Shown: piece after piece, positions 17,376 through 25,742 of the stretch
How positions within the stretch are numbered: the stretch's first letter is position 1
Layout of the letters: the number at the start of each line of letters is the position of its first letter
NCBI GenBank assembly: GCA_947625485.1
Contig: CANQOP010000021.1
Coordinates: forward strand, 1-35,248
Reading direction: 5' to 3'
Source of the DNA: an uncultured Clostridia bacterium
GTDB lineage: Bacteria; Bacillota; Clostridia; Oscillospirales; Acutalibacteraceae
Length of the DNA stretch: 35,248 bases
Translations under genes and position numbers: made by a program
The notes under the pieces: generated by a model
The model's input: only the letters and a program-made list of their open reading frames with translations
Told to the model about the DNA's origin: nothing
Databases searched by the model: none

Positions 17376-18338
17376 TTATGTTTCTGCCGAGCTTTTCCTA
17401 AAATTTATCAGGTAACATATACCGAAGTTTAATAAGCCCGATAATATTACTATCAAAATATCTACAGGCGCCAGAACAATTCCCGAAATCCCGTTAAATA
17501 TAAACCCATCTCCGAAACGATATAAATTACCGCTTAAGAGAAACATTTCGCCTACATACATCGCAAGAGTTACGAGTGACGCAATCACCGACGGAATCAG
17601 CATTGATATGTATTTTTTCCTTCCTATTAAAAAAGAGGCGGCATATGTACCTGCCGTAACTCCGAACACGACAAAAAACAGGCTCATAAGGATTCCTGAT
17701 AACGGCGAAACAGTAATTTCCCCGTCTCTGAAAAACGCGGTAAAACACGCTAAAATGCATAGAGCGAGAAACGAAGCTGTGCACACCGACTGCACGACAA
17801 GCGCCCTACATCTTGACCTGTTCCCTGTGCACAGCATTTTCGCAAATCCGTACAGACAGTTAACAATTGCAATTATTATCATTACCGATATTAAATAAAA
17901 ATGAATCTTAAAAGTAGGACTGTATTCGCCGATTAAAACATCTACTTCCTTCCACGTTCTGGTTGCGTGTCCCTGAGGCGGAACATAACACATAAACATT
18001 TGCCAGCTTTCCAAGGTGGAAGCGACTGTTGTGGTTACAATGACCTTACTTTCAAATAGAAACTCCGAAACAAAGAAAACACCGAGAGAAAGCGAAGACG
18101 CAATTAAAACGGAAAACTTTTTTACAAATTTAATTAACAGCGGCATAAGTAAAACTGCGGCGATAACAGAAACAGCAATCGGAGTGTAAGGAATAATATA
18201 CTTAGGATAATTATCTTTATAAACTGTACCATCCGTTATCATACTGCTGATAACGCTTACTCCCATATATACGGGATACGAAGACAGTATCAATACTCCC
18301 AGCAGGGAAAATATCCAATATTTAGCAAACTTTTTCAT
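17376..18338 (-). CDS. Polytopic membrane protein of the BlaI/M56 operon, function unknown
   Basis: I do not recognise a family. The 320-residue protein has about eight hydrophobic segments, the first at about 8-30, and short basic loops; a soluble stretch of about 40 residues (near 115-150) between two of them is the only sizeable extracellular or cytoplasmic loop. The frame is open to an ATG at 18362, but AAAGGAGG stands before the ATG at 18338 (MKKFAKYW), which is preferred. It starts 14 bases after the M56 peptidase stop, so it is the third gene of the repressor operon and may be the resistance or stress effector, or a partner of the peptidase. No terminator was seen between it and the DUF177 promoter. 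Confidence 0.75.
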   Translation of the reverse strand: MKKFAKYWIFSLLGVLILSSYPVYMGVSVISSMITDGTVYKDNYPKYIIPYTPIAVSVIAAVLLMPLLIKFVKKFSVLIASSLSLGVFFVSEFLFESKVIVTTTVASTLESWQMFMCYVPPQGHATRTWKEVDVLIGEYSPTFKIHFYLISVMIIIAIVNCLYGFAKMLCTGNRSRCRALVVQSVCTASFLALCILACFTAFFRDGEITVSPLSGILMSLFFVVFGVTAGTYAASFLIGRKKYISMLIPSVIASLVTLAMYVGEMFLLSGNLYRFGDGFIFNGISGIVLAPVDILIVILSGLLNFGICYLINFRKSSAET

Positions 18339-18351
18339 TTTTATTCCTCCT

Positions 18352-19269
18352 TTAATCTGCATTCGTCAGAAGCACATAGCCGACAACAACAGCCAGAACT
18401 GCAAAGCCAATAAGCGAAAGCGTAGACAGCTTTTTATACGATATAATACGTTCAATGCGTACACGAACTTTTGCGCCGCCGAAAGCCGATGCATACAGAC
18501 TTTTGCTTTCAGCGCAATTCAGCAAAGTAAATGCATAATTCTTTTTCTCATCATCTGTAAAATGTTTTAGTACTGACTCATCACACGCAAGCTCAAGGTT
18601 TTCCAAAAAACTTTTAAGAAACAACCATAACATTGGATTAAACCAGTGCATACACGCTGTCAGAATTGCAACAACACGCCACAAATTATCCTTTCTCTTT
18701 ATGTGAGCCTGCTCGTGCATCAGGATATATTTAAAATCCTTATTCCGTGATAACTCAGGTATAATGATTTTCGCTCGAATTATTCCGTAAACTGAGGGCG
18801 ATATAACCTTATCGGAAATATAAATGTTGTCTCGCAGATGTCGGGCGTTCTTCAGCTCTGATTTAGTGAATATATACACTATAAACATTGATGTAATCAG
18901 TACAAGAGCAATAACTAGCCAAAAGACTGCGGCAATTTTAAACACATCTTCAAGCAAATCAACTCTATACGTCAAGGGGAAATACGTATCCGCTGCCATA
19001 ATGTGGTTTATCATAGAAAAACGCGCGGAGCTTTCATAAACTGTGACCGTTTTTGTTGTAAATTTTGATATTAAAGACATAAGGCTGTACTTACTGTTCA
19101 AGCCGACAGGTATCCACATTCTCAAAAACGGAATTATCCAAAGAAACGTAATAATTTCCCGTGGGATTTTTCGGATTTTGCTGAGCAGTACAATAACAAT
19201 TCCCACGATTGAGGCGGAGATTGACATATTAAGAAACCAATAAAAAATTTCCGAAAGCAGAATGATCAC
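18352..19269 (-). CDS. M56 (BlaR1/MecR1-type) membrane metallopeptidase without sensor domain
   Basis: The 305-residue protein has four or five membrane segments and the M56 zinc motif HEQAH (185-189) with a downstream Glu in ELACDES (near 226). BlaR1/MecR1 proteins cleave or trigger cleavage of their partner repressor after sensing beta-lactam through a C-terminal penicillin-binding domain of about 260 residues; here the protein stops right after the last membrane segment, so that sensor is absent. The start is unclear: a GTG at 19269 overlaps the repressor stop by 4 bases (GTGA), while GAGGTGA would best serve a non-ATG codon at 19263 or 19260; the next ATG (residue 15) would cut into the first membrane helix. 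Confidence 0.85.
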   Translation of the reverse strand: MIILLSEIFYWFLNMSISASIVGIVIVLLSKIRKIPREIITFLWIIPFLRMWIPVGLNSKYSLMSLISKFTTKTVTVYESSARFSMINHIMAADTYFPLTYRVDLLEDVFKIAAVFWLVIALVLITSMFIVYIFTKSELKNARHLRDNIYISDKVISPSVYGIIRAKIIIPELSRNKDFKYILMHEQAHIKRKDNLWRVVAILTACMHWFNPMLWLFLKSFLENLELACDESVLKHFTDDEKKNYAFTLLNCAESKSLYASAFGGAKVRVRIERIISYKKLSTLSLIGFAVLAVVVGYVLLTNAD

Positions 19270-19619
19270 CTCTTTTCAATCATATCTCGCAACTCTTTTA
19301 TGTCATTTGATGACAGCTTTTCATCATCTAAAAGAGCAGAAAACAATGCCTTTTTTGAACCGCCGAAAAGCTTATCTACAAGCGTCTGCGTTTCAAACTT
19401 TTGAATTTCATCTCGTGAGAACAACGAGGTACATATAAAATTAGGTTCAGTCCTTTTTATAAATCCCTTTTTTTCAAGCTTTTTTATTACCGTATAGGTC
19501 GTATTTTTATTCCAACCTATCGCTTCAGCTGCAATCAAGCTAATATTTTTTGCTGAAATCGGCTCGTTTTCCCACACTATTTCCATTACTTTAATTTCAC
19601 TGTCAAATATTTTTTGCAA
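19266..19619 (-). CDS. BlaI/MecI/CopY-family transcriptional repressor
   Basis: The 117-residue protein has the BlaI layout: a winged helix N-terminus (KVMEIVWENEPISAKNI; WNKNTTYTVIKKLEKKGFI as the recognition region, about 10-60) and a C-terminal dimerisation part (about 75-117). Such repressors bind palindromes and are inactivated by proteolysis by the partner M56 peptidase. The start is TTG at 19619 with AAGGAG upstream and no ATG nearby. Two matching palindromes overlap its own promoter (19641-19677), so it very probably represses this operon itself. Confidence 0.92.
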   Translation of the reverse strand: MQKIFDSEIKVMEIVWENEPISAKNISLIAAEAIGWNKNTTYTVIKKLEKKGFIKRTEPNFICTSLFSRDEIQKFETQTLVDKLFGGSKKALFSALLDDEKLSSNDIKELRDMIEKR

Positions 19620-19640
19620 TTTACTCGCTCCTTTATAAAA

Positions 19641-19677
19641 TATAGACTATTACTATAGTCTATACTATCACAATAGT
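19641..19677. promoter_or_regulatory. Tandem BlaI-type operators
   Basis: Two copies of ACTAT-N4-ATAGT lie with centres 18 bases apart (19646-19659 and 19664-19677). The promoter-distal copy extends to a perfect 10-bp-arm palindrome with centre TACT (19641-19664). They cover the -10 region and start site of the repressor operon promoter. Confidence 0.85.
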
Positions 19678-19690
19678 CTAATTTTGTCAA
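19662..19690 (-). promoter_or_regulatory. Promoter of repressor-M56-membrane protein operon
   Basis: Minus strand TTGACA (19690-19685), 17-base spacer, TAGTAT (19667-19662). One operator lies in the spacer and -10 box, the other just downstream. Confidence 0.82.
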
Positions 19691-19698
19691 TACATAGT

Positions 19699-19733
19699 AA
19701 AATGCCGCTCTCCCTTACGGAGAGCGGCATTTT
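19699..19733 (-). terminator. Intrinsic terminator after the ECF partner gene
   Basis: A perfect 15-bp stem (19699-19713 / 19719-19733, core GCCGCTCTCC / GGAGAGCGGC) with loop CTTAC. The outer four pairs are A-T, so it can work in both directions. It lies between the stop of the 19765 gene and the BlaI promoter. Confidence 0.9.
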
Positions 19734-19764
19734 GGGGATAGATAGGAAATGGATTAGCTTAGCA

Positions 19765-20745
19765 TCAGGCGAGCTTAGCGGTCATAATCAACTTATAATC
19801 GTAATATTTCCTGTAAAGACCTGTTTCGTTAGTAATTTCATTATCTTGTTCATCATAAATAATTATGTTATTAATACCGAGTTTAAGTGTTTTAGACTCT
19901 GTTGATCCGTCCTTATAGGTAGCTGTAACAACAACCTCTGTATTTCTGAAAACAGTCTGGTAAAATTCTTTTATTCTTTCCTTTACTTCTTTGAGATTCA
20001 TATCGGATGATTTGTGATCCATATCATTAATCTCATTTAAAAAACTCTGCATTTTTATTGCTTCTTTAGTAGAAGTCGGTTTATAACCAACGGCTATTTG
20101 TGCTCCGTCATCTGGGTCAAGCTGGTTGTCATAATCAAATGTAGCATAATCGTAATAAAGATATCTGCCGTAAACACCGTTCTTCATGGCTCCTGAATAT
20201 CCATTTTGGAACATTTTCTTTACTTTACCGTAATCGACTACCTTTGTGTTATAGTCAAACAAACAGATTACTCCATCGGAATCGCCGTTTTTAACCTTGT
20301 AGGTAACAGTTTTAACGTTATTGCCTACGCAATTAAAGTTAATATCTGCTACAACCTTAAGACTACTAAGTACAATAGATGTAGATGCATTCGATTCAAT
20401 GGACGGCGTAATTGTGCCAATTGTAGTAAACTCATTAGTAATCTTGACCGGCTCATCATCCGTAGATGCGGCGTTAGCGGTGATAAAAAAGCTGTTATTA
20501 GCTCCTTTGTCAGGCATATTACCGAGGTTAAAAATTGCTCCTGCGCCGATTATGAGAGCCAGTACGGCTGCCACTGCGCCAATCGGTTTAAAGATTCTGT
20601 ACTTTGGTTTTTTTACTTCAATAGTTTTCCCGATAACATCAGGCTGTTTAAGATTTTTAACAGCCTTCTCAACAGCATCATCGGATATTTTAATACTGTC
20701 CATTGTGTTTTTATATATTTTGTTATTTAAGTTTTTATTCATCAT
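19765..20745 (-). CDS. Single-pass membrane protein overlapping the sigma factor gene, probable anti-sigma factor
   Basis: The 326-residue protein has a cytoplasmic N-terminus of about 50 residues, one membrane helix (about 54-74) and a large extracellular domain rich in Lys, Asp and Tyr. I recognise no specific domain and no zinc-binding HxxxCxxC motif. Its first codons overlap the last 11 bases of the ECF sigma gene; GGAGG at the end of that gene serves the ATGATG start. This position and topology are those of membrane anti-sigma factors, where the N-terminus holds the sigma factor; that role is inferred. It ends before a strong terminator. Confidence 0.72.
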   Translation of the reverse strand: MMNKNLNNKIYKNTMDSIKISDDAVEKAVKNLKQPDVIGKTIEVKKPKYRIFKPIGAVAAVLALIIGAGAIFNLGNMPDKGANNSFFITANAASTDDEPVKITNEFTTIGTITPSIESNASTSIVLSSLKVVADINFNCVGNNVKTVTYKVKNGDSDGVICLFDYNTKVVDYGKVKKMFQNGYSGAMKNGVYGRYLYYDYATFDYDNQLDPDDGAQIAVGYKPTSTKEAIKMQSFLNEINDMDHKSSDMNLKEVKERIKEFYQTVFRNTEVVVTATYKDGSTESKTLKLGINNIIIYDEQDNEITNETGLYRKYYDYKLIMTAKLA

Positions 20746-21223
20746 TAAAGCCTCCTTCTATAAGTATTGTTTTTAGCTTATTCCTGGCGCGGCATAGCCG
20801 CGAACTGACTGTATTAAGGTTGAGATTAAGCATCTTTGCTATTTCGGAAATTTTATAACCCTCGTAGTAATACAGGTAGATAATGTTTCGGTAATTCTTC
20901 GGCAGTTTCATTATTTCGCTGAGAAGCTCCTGTTGCTCGGGCTGAAAGCACGCGAGCGTTTCTTCGAGCGGCTCACTATTGTGTTGCCAAAATGACTTGT
21001 AAAAGTTGTTGCACTTATTTATAGTCACCCTGATTAGCCAGTTGCGGATATGTAAAGGGTCGTAAATAGGCGCGTTCTTTGTCACAAGCAAAAGGCAGAC
21101 TTCCTGAAAAATATCCTCGGCGTCAGTCCTGTTTTTAACGTTCTGAAACGCAATTCTGTAAATCATATCGGCGTACTGACGTATGATTTCTTCAATTTTC
21201 TTTTCGTCGACGAATTTTTCCAA
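20735..21223 (-). CDS. ECF-type RNA polymerase sigma factor
   Basis: The 162-residue protein has sigma70 region 2 (about 12-75; RTDAEDIFQEV) and region 4 (about 105-155; LPKNYRNIIYLYYYEGYKISEIAKML, then a recognition helix NTVSSRLCRARNKL). Region 3 is missing, as in all ECF factors. The start is TTG at 21223 with a perfect AAGGAGGT seven bases upstream. It is cotranscribed with the overlapping membrane protein. Its target promoters cannot be read here; the gene lies just downstream of the amylase terminator, so a link to starch use is possible but unproven. Confidence 0.92.
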   Translation of the reverse strand: MEKFVDEKKIEEIIRQYADMIYRIAFQNVKNRTDAEDIFQEVCLLLVTKNAPIYDPLHIRNWLIRVTINKCNNFYKSFWQHNSEPLEETLACFQPEQQELLSEIMKLPKNYRNIIYLYYYEGYKISEIAKMLNLNLNTVSSRLCRARNKLKTILIEGGFNDE

Positions 21224-21383
21224 TTAATTACCTCCTTTCACCTATAATACAAATGAGAGTACATTTTTCGTGCACAAAATAAGAAAAATTAGTCAGACAT
21301 TTTCTGCCTGACCATTAAAATTATTTTATATTATTTAATACAGATAGTCAATTGAAACAACTACAGCGAAATAAAAGAAAAAA

Positions 21384-21409
21384 CAACCACCTGCCTAAAC
21401 AGGTGGTTG
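21384..21409 (-). terminator. Intrinsic terminator after the alpha-amylase gene
   Basis: Perfect 10-bp stem (CAACCACCTG 21384-21393 / CAGGTGGTTG 21400-21409), loop CCTAAA, followed on the minus strand by TTTTTTCTTTTATTT. It closes the starch operon. The rest of 21224-21429 is AT-rich and shows only a TATTAT box near the sigma factor gene. Confidence 0.93.
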
Positions 21410-21429
21410 CATAGCTTTAATTGCATTAA

Positions 21430-23802
21430 TTATTTGAGGTACGTTGTGTCGCCGCCGATTTTGCCGCTTATAGGAGTAAATCCGGTTTCACAACATACAT
21501 ATACACGCATATTTGCTTTGCCGATCGAACCGACGTTAAGCGTACCGTTTGTTACGTTTTGAACTTCGCCCGTAACAGCGTCAATATACTTGCCGTTCGG
21601 TATATTCTTAAATGATGCGTTTCCGCTTATAGCGACTAGAGCAAGAGAGTCGACACCCTCGGTAGCGTTTGTATAACGTCTTACAAAAGCCATATTTCCG
21701 CTTACATAGTTTGAAGAAGTTGTGTACTGTCCCTTCTGGAGAGCAGGGATTGCACGACGGATAGCGTTGAGCTTTGTAAGCTGCTGACATAGAGGCATAT
21801 TAAGGGTTTCCTTAACCTTACCGCTTGCAGAATAATTACTAAAGTCACTTGCAGTAACATTACCTTCAAGATAATCTCCGTAATAAGCACGACAAGTTTC
21901 GGATAGCGGAATATTCGGTCCCTTATCTATAACATTTCCTTTACCGAACTCAATTTCATTACCATAGTAAAGACATGGAATTCCACGGAAAGTAAACATA
22001 AGATCCATATTTTCGGCCCAAGCATCTGTACCGCCCGTATATCCGACACTCTGACAATTATCAGGAGAATAGTCATGAGACTGAACATACATTACGTTCC
22101 ATGTCGAGTCATTAAAGTATTTATCTTCTGCCTGAGCGGCTCCGAATGCACCGCTTGCACTATCAAAGCACCAGTGCATTGTAAAGTCAATAGCATTCAT
22201 ACCGGAGGATTTGCTATAATCCGTATCATGATAACTAATTCCGTTCAGTAACGCATTATCCGATGTCGGTTGATTTGAAGTACTGTCATATTTATTATAA
22301 TGGTCAAACGTAAGGTTCATATTGTCGTTTACAGCCTTAGCGTCCGTACCCCAATTCCATTTTCCTGCCCAATCATCGCTTTCTGCCCATGTATAGAACG
22401 GAACTGACTCTTCAGCGTGGTCACGATACCATGTTTGAGAATAACGGCAACAAATCTCACCGAACATGTAAAAACCGTTCTTCCCCGCGTCCTGAGCTGC
22501 CGCAAGCATCTGCGGATTGTACATCATATTGAGAGATAGTCTGGGGATATGACGAGCCGTATCTACACGGAAAGCATCAACACCCATATTGATATACTGT
22601 GCGTATGCATTCGTTGTATATTCTGCTACAGCGGGGTTTTCAGTGTTAAGATCTACGCAGTCGCCTGCGATTTGCGCATACTTACAAGTCCAGTCATCCC
22701 AGTTAAGGCTCTGGAAATAACCTGTATGCCAGTAGTTTTTAGCATTATATTTATCTGATGTTGAAACCTTTTGCATACCGTAATCGGATTCGTCAGGATG
22801 AACACCTGTGGAATTGTTATCGGTAATTGTAGTATTCTTCATCAGATTAAGTCGTGAATCATACTGTTTCTGAGGAGGTAAATTCCAATACTCCTGCGCA
22901 GTCTTTACGCCTGCCACATCAAGGAGTTCCTTAGTAGGAATCAAACTATCCTGAAGTTTTGAAAGGTCGGCGTTGTAATTCTTGGTAAATTCGGGGCAAA
23001 GATTTGTTTCGCCGAAGTTGCCTGTATGATTCCAGACAACATCCTGAACAATCTTCATCCCCTTTGAATGTACTGCCTCAATCAAATCCTCATATGTAAA
23101 ATCGGAGCTTTCGTAACGAGAATCGACTTTACTAAAGTCCATAGCGTGGTATCCGTGATAGTCGTAGCCAGAGGCATTCTCAACAACCGGCGTTACCCAT
23201 ATTGCTGAAAATCCGAGAGCCTTAATATAGTCGAGTTTCTGAGCAAGGCCTTTAAAATCGCCTCTCCATGCGGGGTCGGAGTCGGGATTATTAGCCTGAC
23301 TGTCGTCCCAGCAGTGAACGTCGTTACTCTTGTCTCCATTATAGAATCGGGTAGTAATTACAAAGTAGATGGACTCCTCACGGAAGTCGATGTCCTCTAC
23401 ACTATCTCCCTTTTCCGGATTTGTCTTTCTCCAAATTTTATTTTTATACCACCATTCACCTGTATTACGTGTCAGCTCTTTCGTGAGTTGATTTCCGTCT
23501 TTATCGGTGAAAATCATATTAATTTTTGTGACGTTATCGAATTTGTAGGTGTACCAGTCCTCGCCTTCGGTAGCGTCTTTGGTCATTTTTACACCCGGAT
23601 ACTCAGTCTCCATATTTTTCGGGAGAGAGTTCCAGTAATATACATATGGCTCCGCGTCAGTACATTTAAAATGCACTGTGACTGAGGAATTTTCCTCGGC
23701 AGAGGTATTCTCGCCGGCGGTGGCTGCCTGAACAGACAGCACGCCCGCCGAAACACAGATTACCATCGCAAGCAGCAGAGCCGCAATCTTTTTAAACTTC
23801 AT
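21430..23802 (-). CDS. Secreted GH13 alpha-amylase with N-terminal starch-binding-like module
   Basis: The 790-residue protein has a signal peptide (1-26, VQA-A), a beta-rich module (about 41-125, with YVYYWNSLPKN) resembling CBM25/26-type starch-binding modules, and a GH13 catalytic barrel (about 138-680). All four conserved regions are present: DVVWNH (254-259), GVDAFRVDTARH (407-418, nucleophile D414), FMFGEI-type (acid/base E449) and QSHD (transition-state stabiliser D577). A C-terminal beta domain follows (about 695-775). It should hydrolyse alpha-1,4 bonds in starch outside the cell; the exact specificity (amylase or amylopullulanase-like) is not decided by sequence. There is no dockerin, sorting signal or membrane tail. 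GAGGTGA precedes the ATG, 19 bases after the dockerin gene. Confidence 0.93.
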   Translation of the reverse strand: MKFKKIAALLLAMVICVSAGVLSVQAATAGENTSAEENSSVTVHFKCTDAEPYVYYWNSLPKNMETEYPGVKMTKDATEGEDWYTYKFDNVTKINMIFTDKDGNQLTKELTRNTGEWWYKNKIWRKTNPEKGDSVEDIDFREESIYFVITTRFYNGDKSNDVHCWDDSQANNPDSDPAWRGDFKGLAQKLDYIKALGFSAIWVTPVVENASGYDYHGYHAMDFSKVDSRYESSDFTYEDLIEAVHSKGMKIVQDVVWNHTGNFGETNLCPEFTKNYNADLSKLQDSLIPTKELLDVAGVKTAQEYWNLPPQKQYDSRLNLMKNTTITDNNSTGVHPDESDYGMQKVSTSDKYNAKNYWHTGYFQSLNWDDWTCKYAQIAGDCVDLNTENPAVAEYTTNAYAQYINMGVDAFRVDTARHIPRLSLNMMYNPQMLAAAQDAGKNGFYMFGEICCRYSQTWYRDHAEESVPFYTWAESDDWAGKWNWGTDAKAVNDNMNLTFDHYNKYDSTSNQPTSDNALLNGISYHDTDYSKSSGMNAIDFTMHWCFDSASGAFGAAQAEDKYFNDSTWNVMYVQSHDYSPDNCQSVGYTGGTDAWAENMDLMFTFRGIPCLYYGNEIEFGKGNVIDKGPNIPLSETCRAYYGDYLEGNVTASDFSNYSASGKVKETLNMPLCQQLTKLNAIRRAIPALQKGQYTTSSNYVSGNMAFVRRYTNATEGVDSLALVAISGNASFKNIPNGKYIDAVTGEVQNVTNGTLNVGSIGKANMRVYVCCETGFTPISGKIGGDTTYLK

Positions 23803-23821
23803 TTACCGCTCACCTCAAATT

Positions 23822-25495
23822 TTAAATCTGTGTAACAAGTCCTACGAGATATTCCTGAATGCGTGTAGCATCCTTAATATTGATACTTCCATCTCTGTTT
23901 ACATCAGCCTGACTCTCAACGAACTTAGCAATTGGGAGAGAAGCGAGATACTTCTGAATAGTAGTTACATCAATGATATCTACAATACCGTCTCCGTTAA
24001 CTTCGCCAAGCTTCGGATTTGACGGAGAACTCGGGTTTGTGCCAGGAGTAGACGGTTTATCCTCGCCGCTCGTGGAAGCTGTCGGATTCTGAGGCTCTGT
24101 GGTAGGCTGTGAGCTCGGTTTAACATCTTCCGAAGAAGGAGCAGTTGAGCTCGGAGCCGTAGTCGGAGGAGCAGGAGACGTATCGTCAGGAGTTTCCGTA
24201 ATATTTGTCACACAGTTGTAGGTGTATGTCTCATTTACAGTGTCGTTGTATGAATTTTGAACAAACGCGCTTATAGCATATGCGCCAAGCTTTGTGGGCG
24301 TGAAGCTATAGGTGTTTTTGGTCGTATAATACGGAATATTATTGCCGCCGTCGGGGTCTGTAACAACAAACTTGTAGAAGAGTAGATTGTTGCCCGTATG
24401 ACCGCCTAGAGCGTTCATTGTAAATGTGATGTTCGTGTTCTGCTTAATCTGGGTATTTGTTCCGAGCGAGTTCGAGAAAGCGCTGATGAACGCTGTTTCG
24501 AGGCTTGTCGGGTCCTTAATCTCAAATTTAAGAGAACGGCTGTTGACATTACCGGCTGTATCCGAAACCTCTACTGTAACAGTATAGTTACCTACTACTG
24601 TAGGAATCCATGTAACACTTGAAGCTGCACTGTTAGAAAGCACGGATTCACCCGTTGGTCCCGTTACAGTGTACTTATAGTAGAGTGAGCCCTCGCTGGA
24701 TTTCGCAACTGTTGTGAGCTTAATGCTGCAGCCTGTATATGCAGGAGACTGTATGTTTGATTTGAAGCTCGTAATCTTTACGGGGCTTGAGCTGTAAGGC
24801 TCCCACGAATTGCTTTTGTTATTGTAAATTGACGTCTCGGACGGAGTGTCAAGGTCACTTGTCTTATTTGCATCACTGCCGCTGTTGAAAATTACATGGG
24901 CATACTGTTTGGTGTAGTTATATTCCCAAACGCCGTCGCCGAGATCTGTCATAGCAACACCGGGCCAGCCGGTATTCTGATCGTCTTTACTGTTCCACAT
25001 ATAGCAGTAAACATTCGACCAGCCTGCGTCATTCTGGCAGTAAACTGAGCCCATACCGCCTGACGGAGCTGTGGCGGACGTCGGATTTGTCGCAGACGTA
25101 GGCAGTGTAGTATCGCCTGAATACGGAGACCAAGATACTCCAAACTTGTTTCCTGTGCCGTTTGGCTTAGCAATCTGACCGTTGCCCGGATAAACAAGAT
25201 CGTCAGACTGTACACCGTCGCCGCTGAAGATAATCTTATCAAACTCACCTTCAACATTATACGCCCAAATATCGCCTGACACATTTGTCATAGCCTTACC
25301 CGGCCACTCACCATTGTTTCCGATATTATCGCCCCACATATAGCAGGATACGGTAGAAAAATGTGTGACGGAGTTATCGAAATAAACAACGTCACCGGTT
25401 GCAGCAGAGACGGACAAGCCTGCTACAGCACAGCAGGAAAGCACCATAACTACTGCAAGAAATAAGCTAAAAAACTTAATTTCCTTTTTCTTCAT
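23822..25495 (-). CDS. Secreted CBM26x2 - Ig-like x2 - dockerin starch-binding protein
   Basis: The 557-residue protein has a signal peptide (1-32), two CBM26-like starch-binding modules (about 36-128 and 149-237; each has VxCYMW and WPGxAMT), two Ig/triple-Tyr-like beta modules (about 238-329 and 330-433), a Pro/Thr/Ser-rich linker (434-496) and a C-terminal type I dockerin (about 497-557) with two calcium loops (GDGIVDIIDVTTIQKYL and DVNRDGSINIKDATRIQEYL). No catalytic domain is visible. It should bind starch and dock to a cohesin scaffold, as do the Sas/Doc proteins of the R. bromii amylosome; cohesins are not in this window. ATG at 25495 with GAAGGAGG upstream. It is the first gene of an operon with the amylase. 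Confidence 0.92.
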   Translation of the reverse strand: MKKKEIKFFSLFLAVVMVLSCCAVAGLSVSAATGDVVYFDNSVTHFSTVSCYMWGDNIGNNGEWPGKAMTNVSGDIWAYNVEGEFDKIIFSGDGVQSDDLVYPGNGQIAKPNGTGNKFGVSWSPYSGDTTLPTSATNPTSATAPSGGMGSVYCQNDAGWSNVYCYMWNSKDDQNTGWPGVAMTDLGDGVWEYNYTKQYAHVIFNSGSDANKTSDLDTPSETSIYNNKSNSWEPYSSSPVKITSFKSNIQSPAYTGCSIKLTTVAKSSEGSLYYKYTVTGPTGESVLSNSAASSVTWIPTVVGNYTVTVEVSDTAGNVNSRSLKFEIKDPTSLETAFISAFSNSLGTNTQIKQNTNITFTMNALGGHTGNNLLFYKFVVTDPDGGNNIPYYTTKNTYSFTPTKLGAYAISAFVQNSYNDTVNETYTYNCVTNITETPDDTSPAPPTTAPSSTAPSSEDVKPSSQPTTEPQNPTASTSGEDKPSTPGTNPSSPSNPKLGEVNGDGIVDIIDVTTIQKYLASLPIAKFVESQADVNRDGSINIKDATRIQEYLVGLVTQI

Positions 25496-25560
25496 AAAAA
25501 GTTCCTCCTTCGGTAAATCCCAAAACTTCCCAATTTGATTAAGTACGAATTTACAGAATA

Positions 25561-25566
25561 ATTATA
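25561..25566 (-). promoter_or_regulatory. -10 box of the starch operon
   Basis: The minus strand reads TGTTATAATTATT here, 66 bases before the dockerin gene start. No good -35 is present 16-18 bases upstream, so an activator may be needed. I saw no cre-like site in 25496-25742. Confidence 0.5.
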
Positions 25567-25609
25567 ACAAAAGAAACAAGTAATAATTTTCTAAATAAGA
25601 ATAATAGCA

Positions 25610-25637
25610 TTGGGCGATATTCACGAATATCGCCCAA
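25610..25637 (-). terminator. Hairpin terminator after the alcohol dehydrogenase gene
   Basis: Perfect 13-bp stem (25610-25622 / 25625-25637, core TTGGGCGATATTC) with a 2-base loop. On the plus strand it is followed by CATTTTTG; on the minus strand only by TGCTATTATTCTT, so termination leftward may be partial. Confidence 0.7.
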
Positions 25638-25742
25638 CATTTTTGTTAAAAATTACTATCCAAAATCACTGTTATAGTTAAAAACAAATCTTATTTCTTT
25701 TACAGAATAAACATAGCAATTTGTTATAGCCTGAATTTTTAA

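Noticed and set aside
20206..20776. Two plus-strand frames of 174 and 151 codons
   Set aside because: They are antisense to the anti-sigma-like gene, overlap each other in different frames, and lack ribosome sites.
25496..25742. Catabolite (cre) operator upstream of the starch operon
   Set aside because: I looked for TGnAAnCGnTnnCA-type palindromes and found none convincing.
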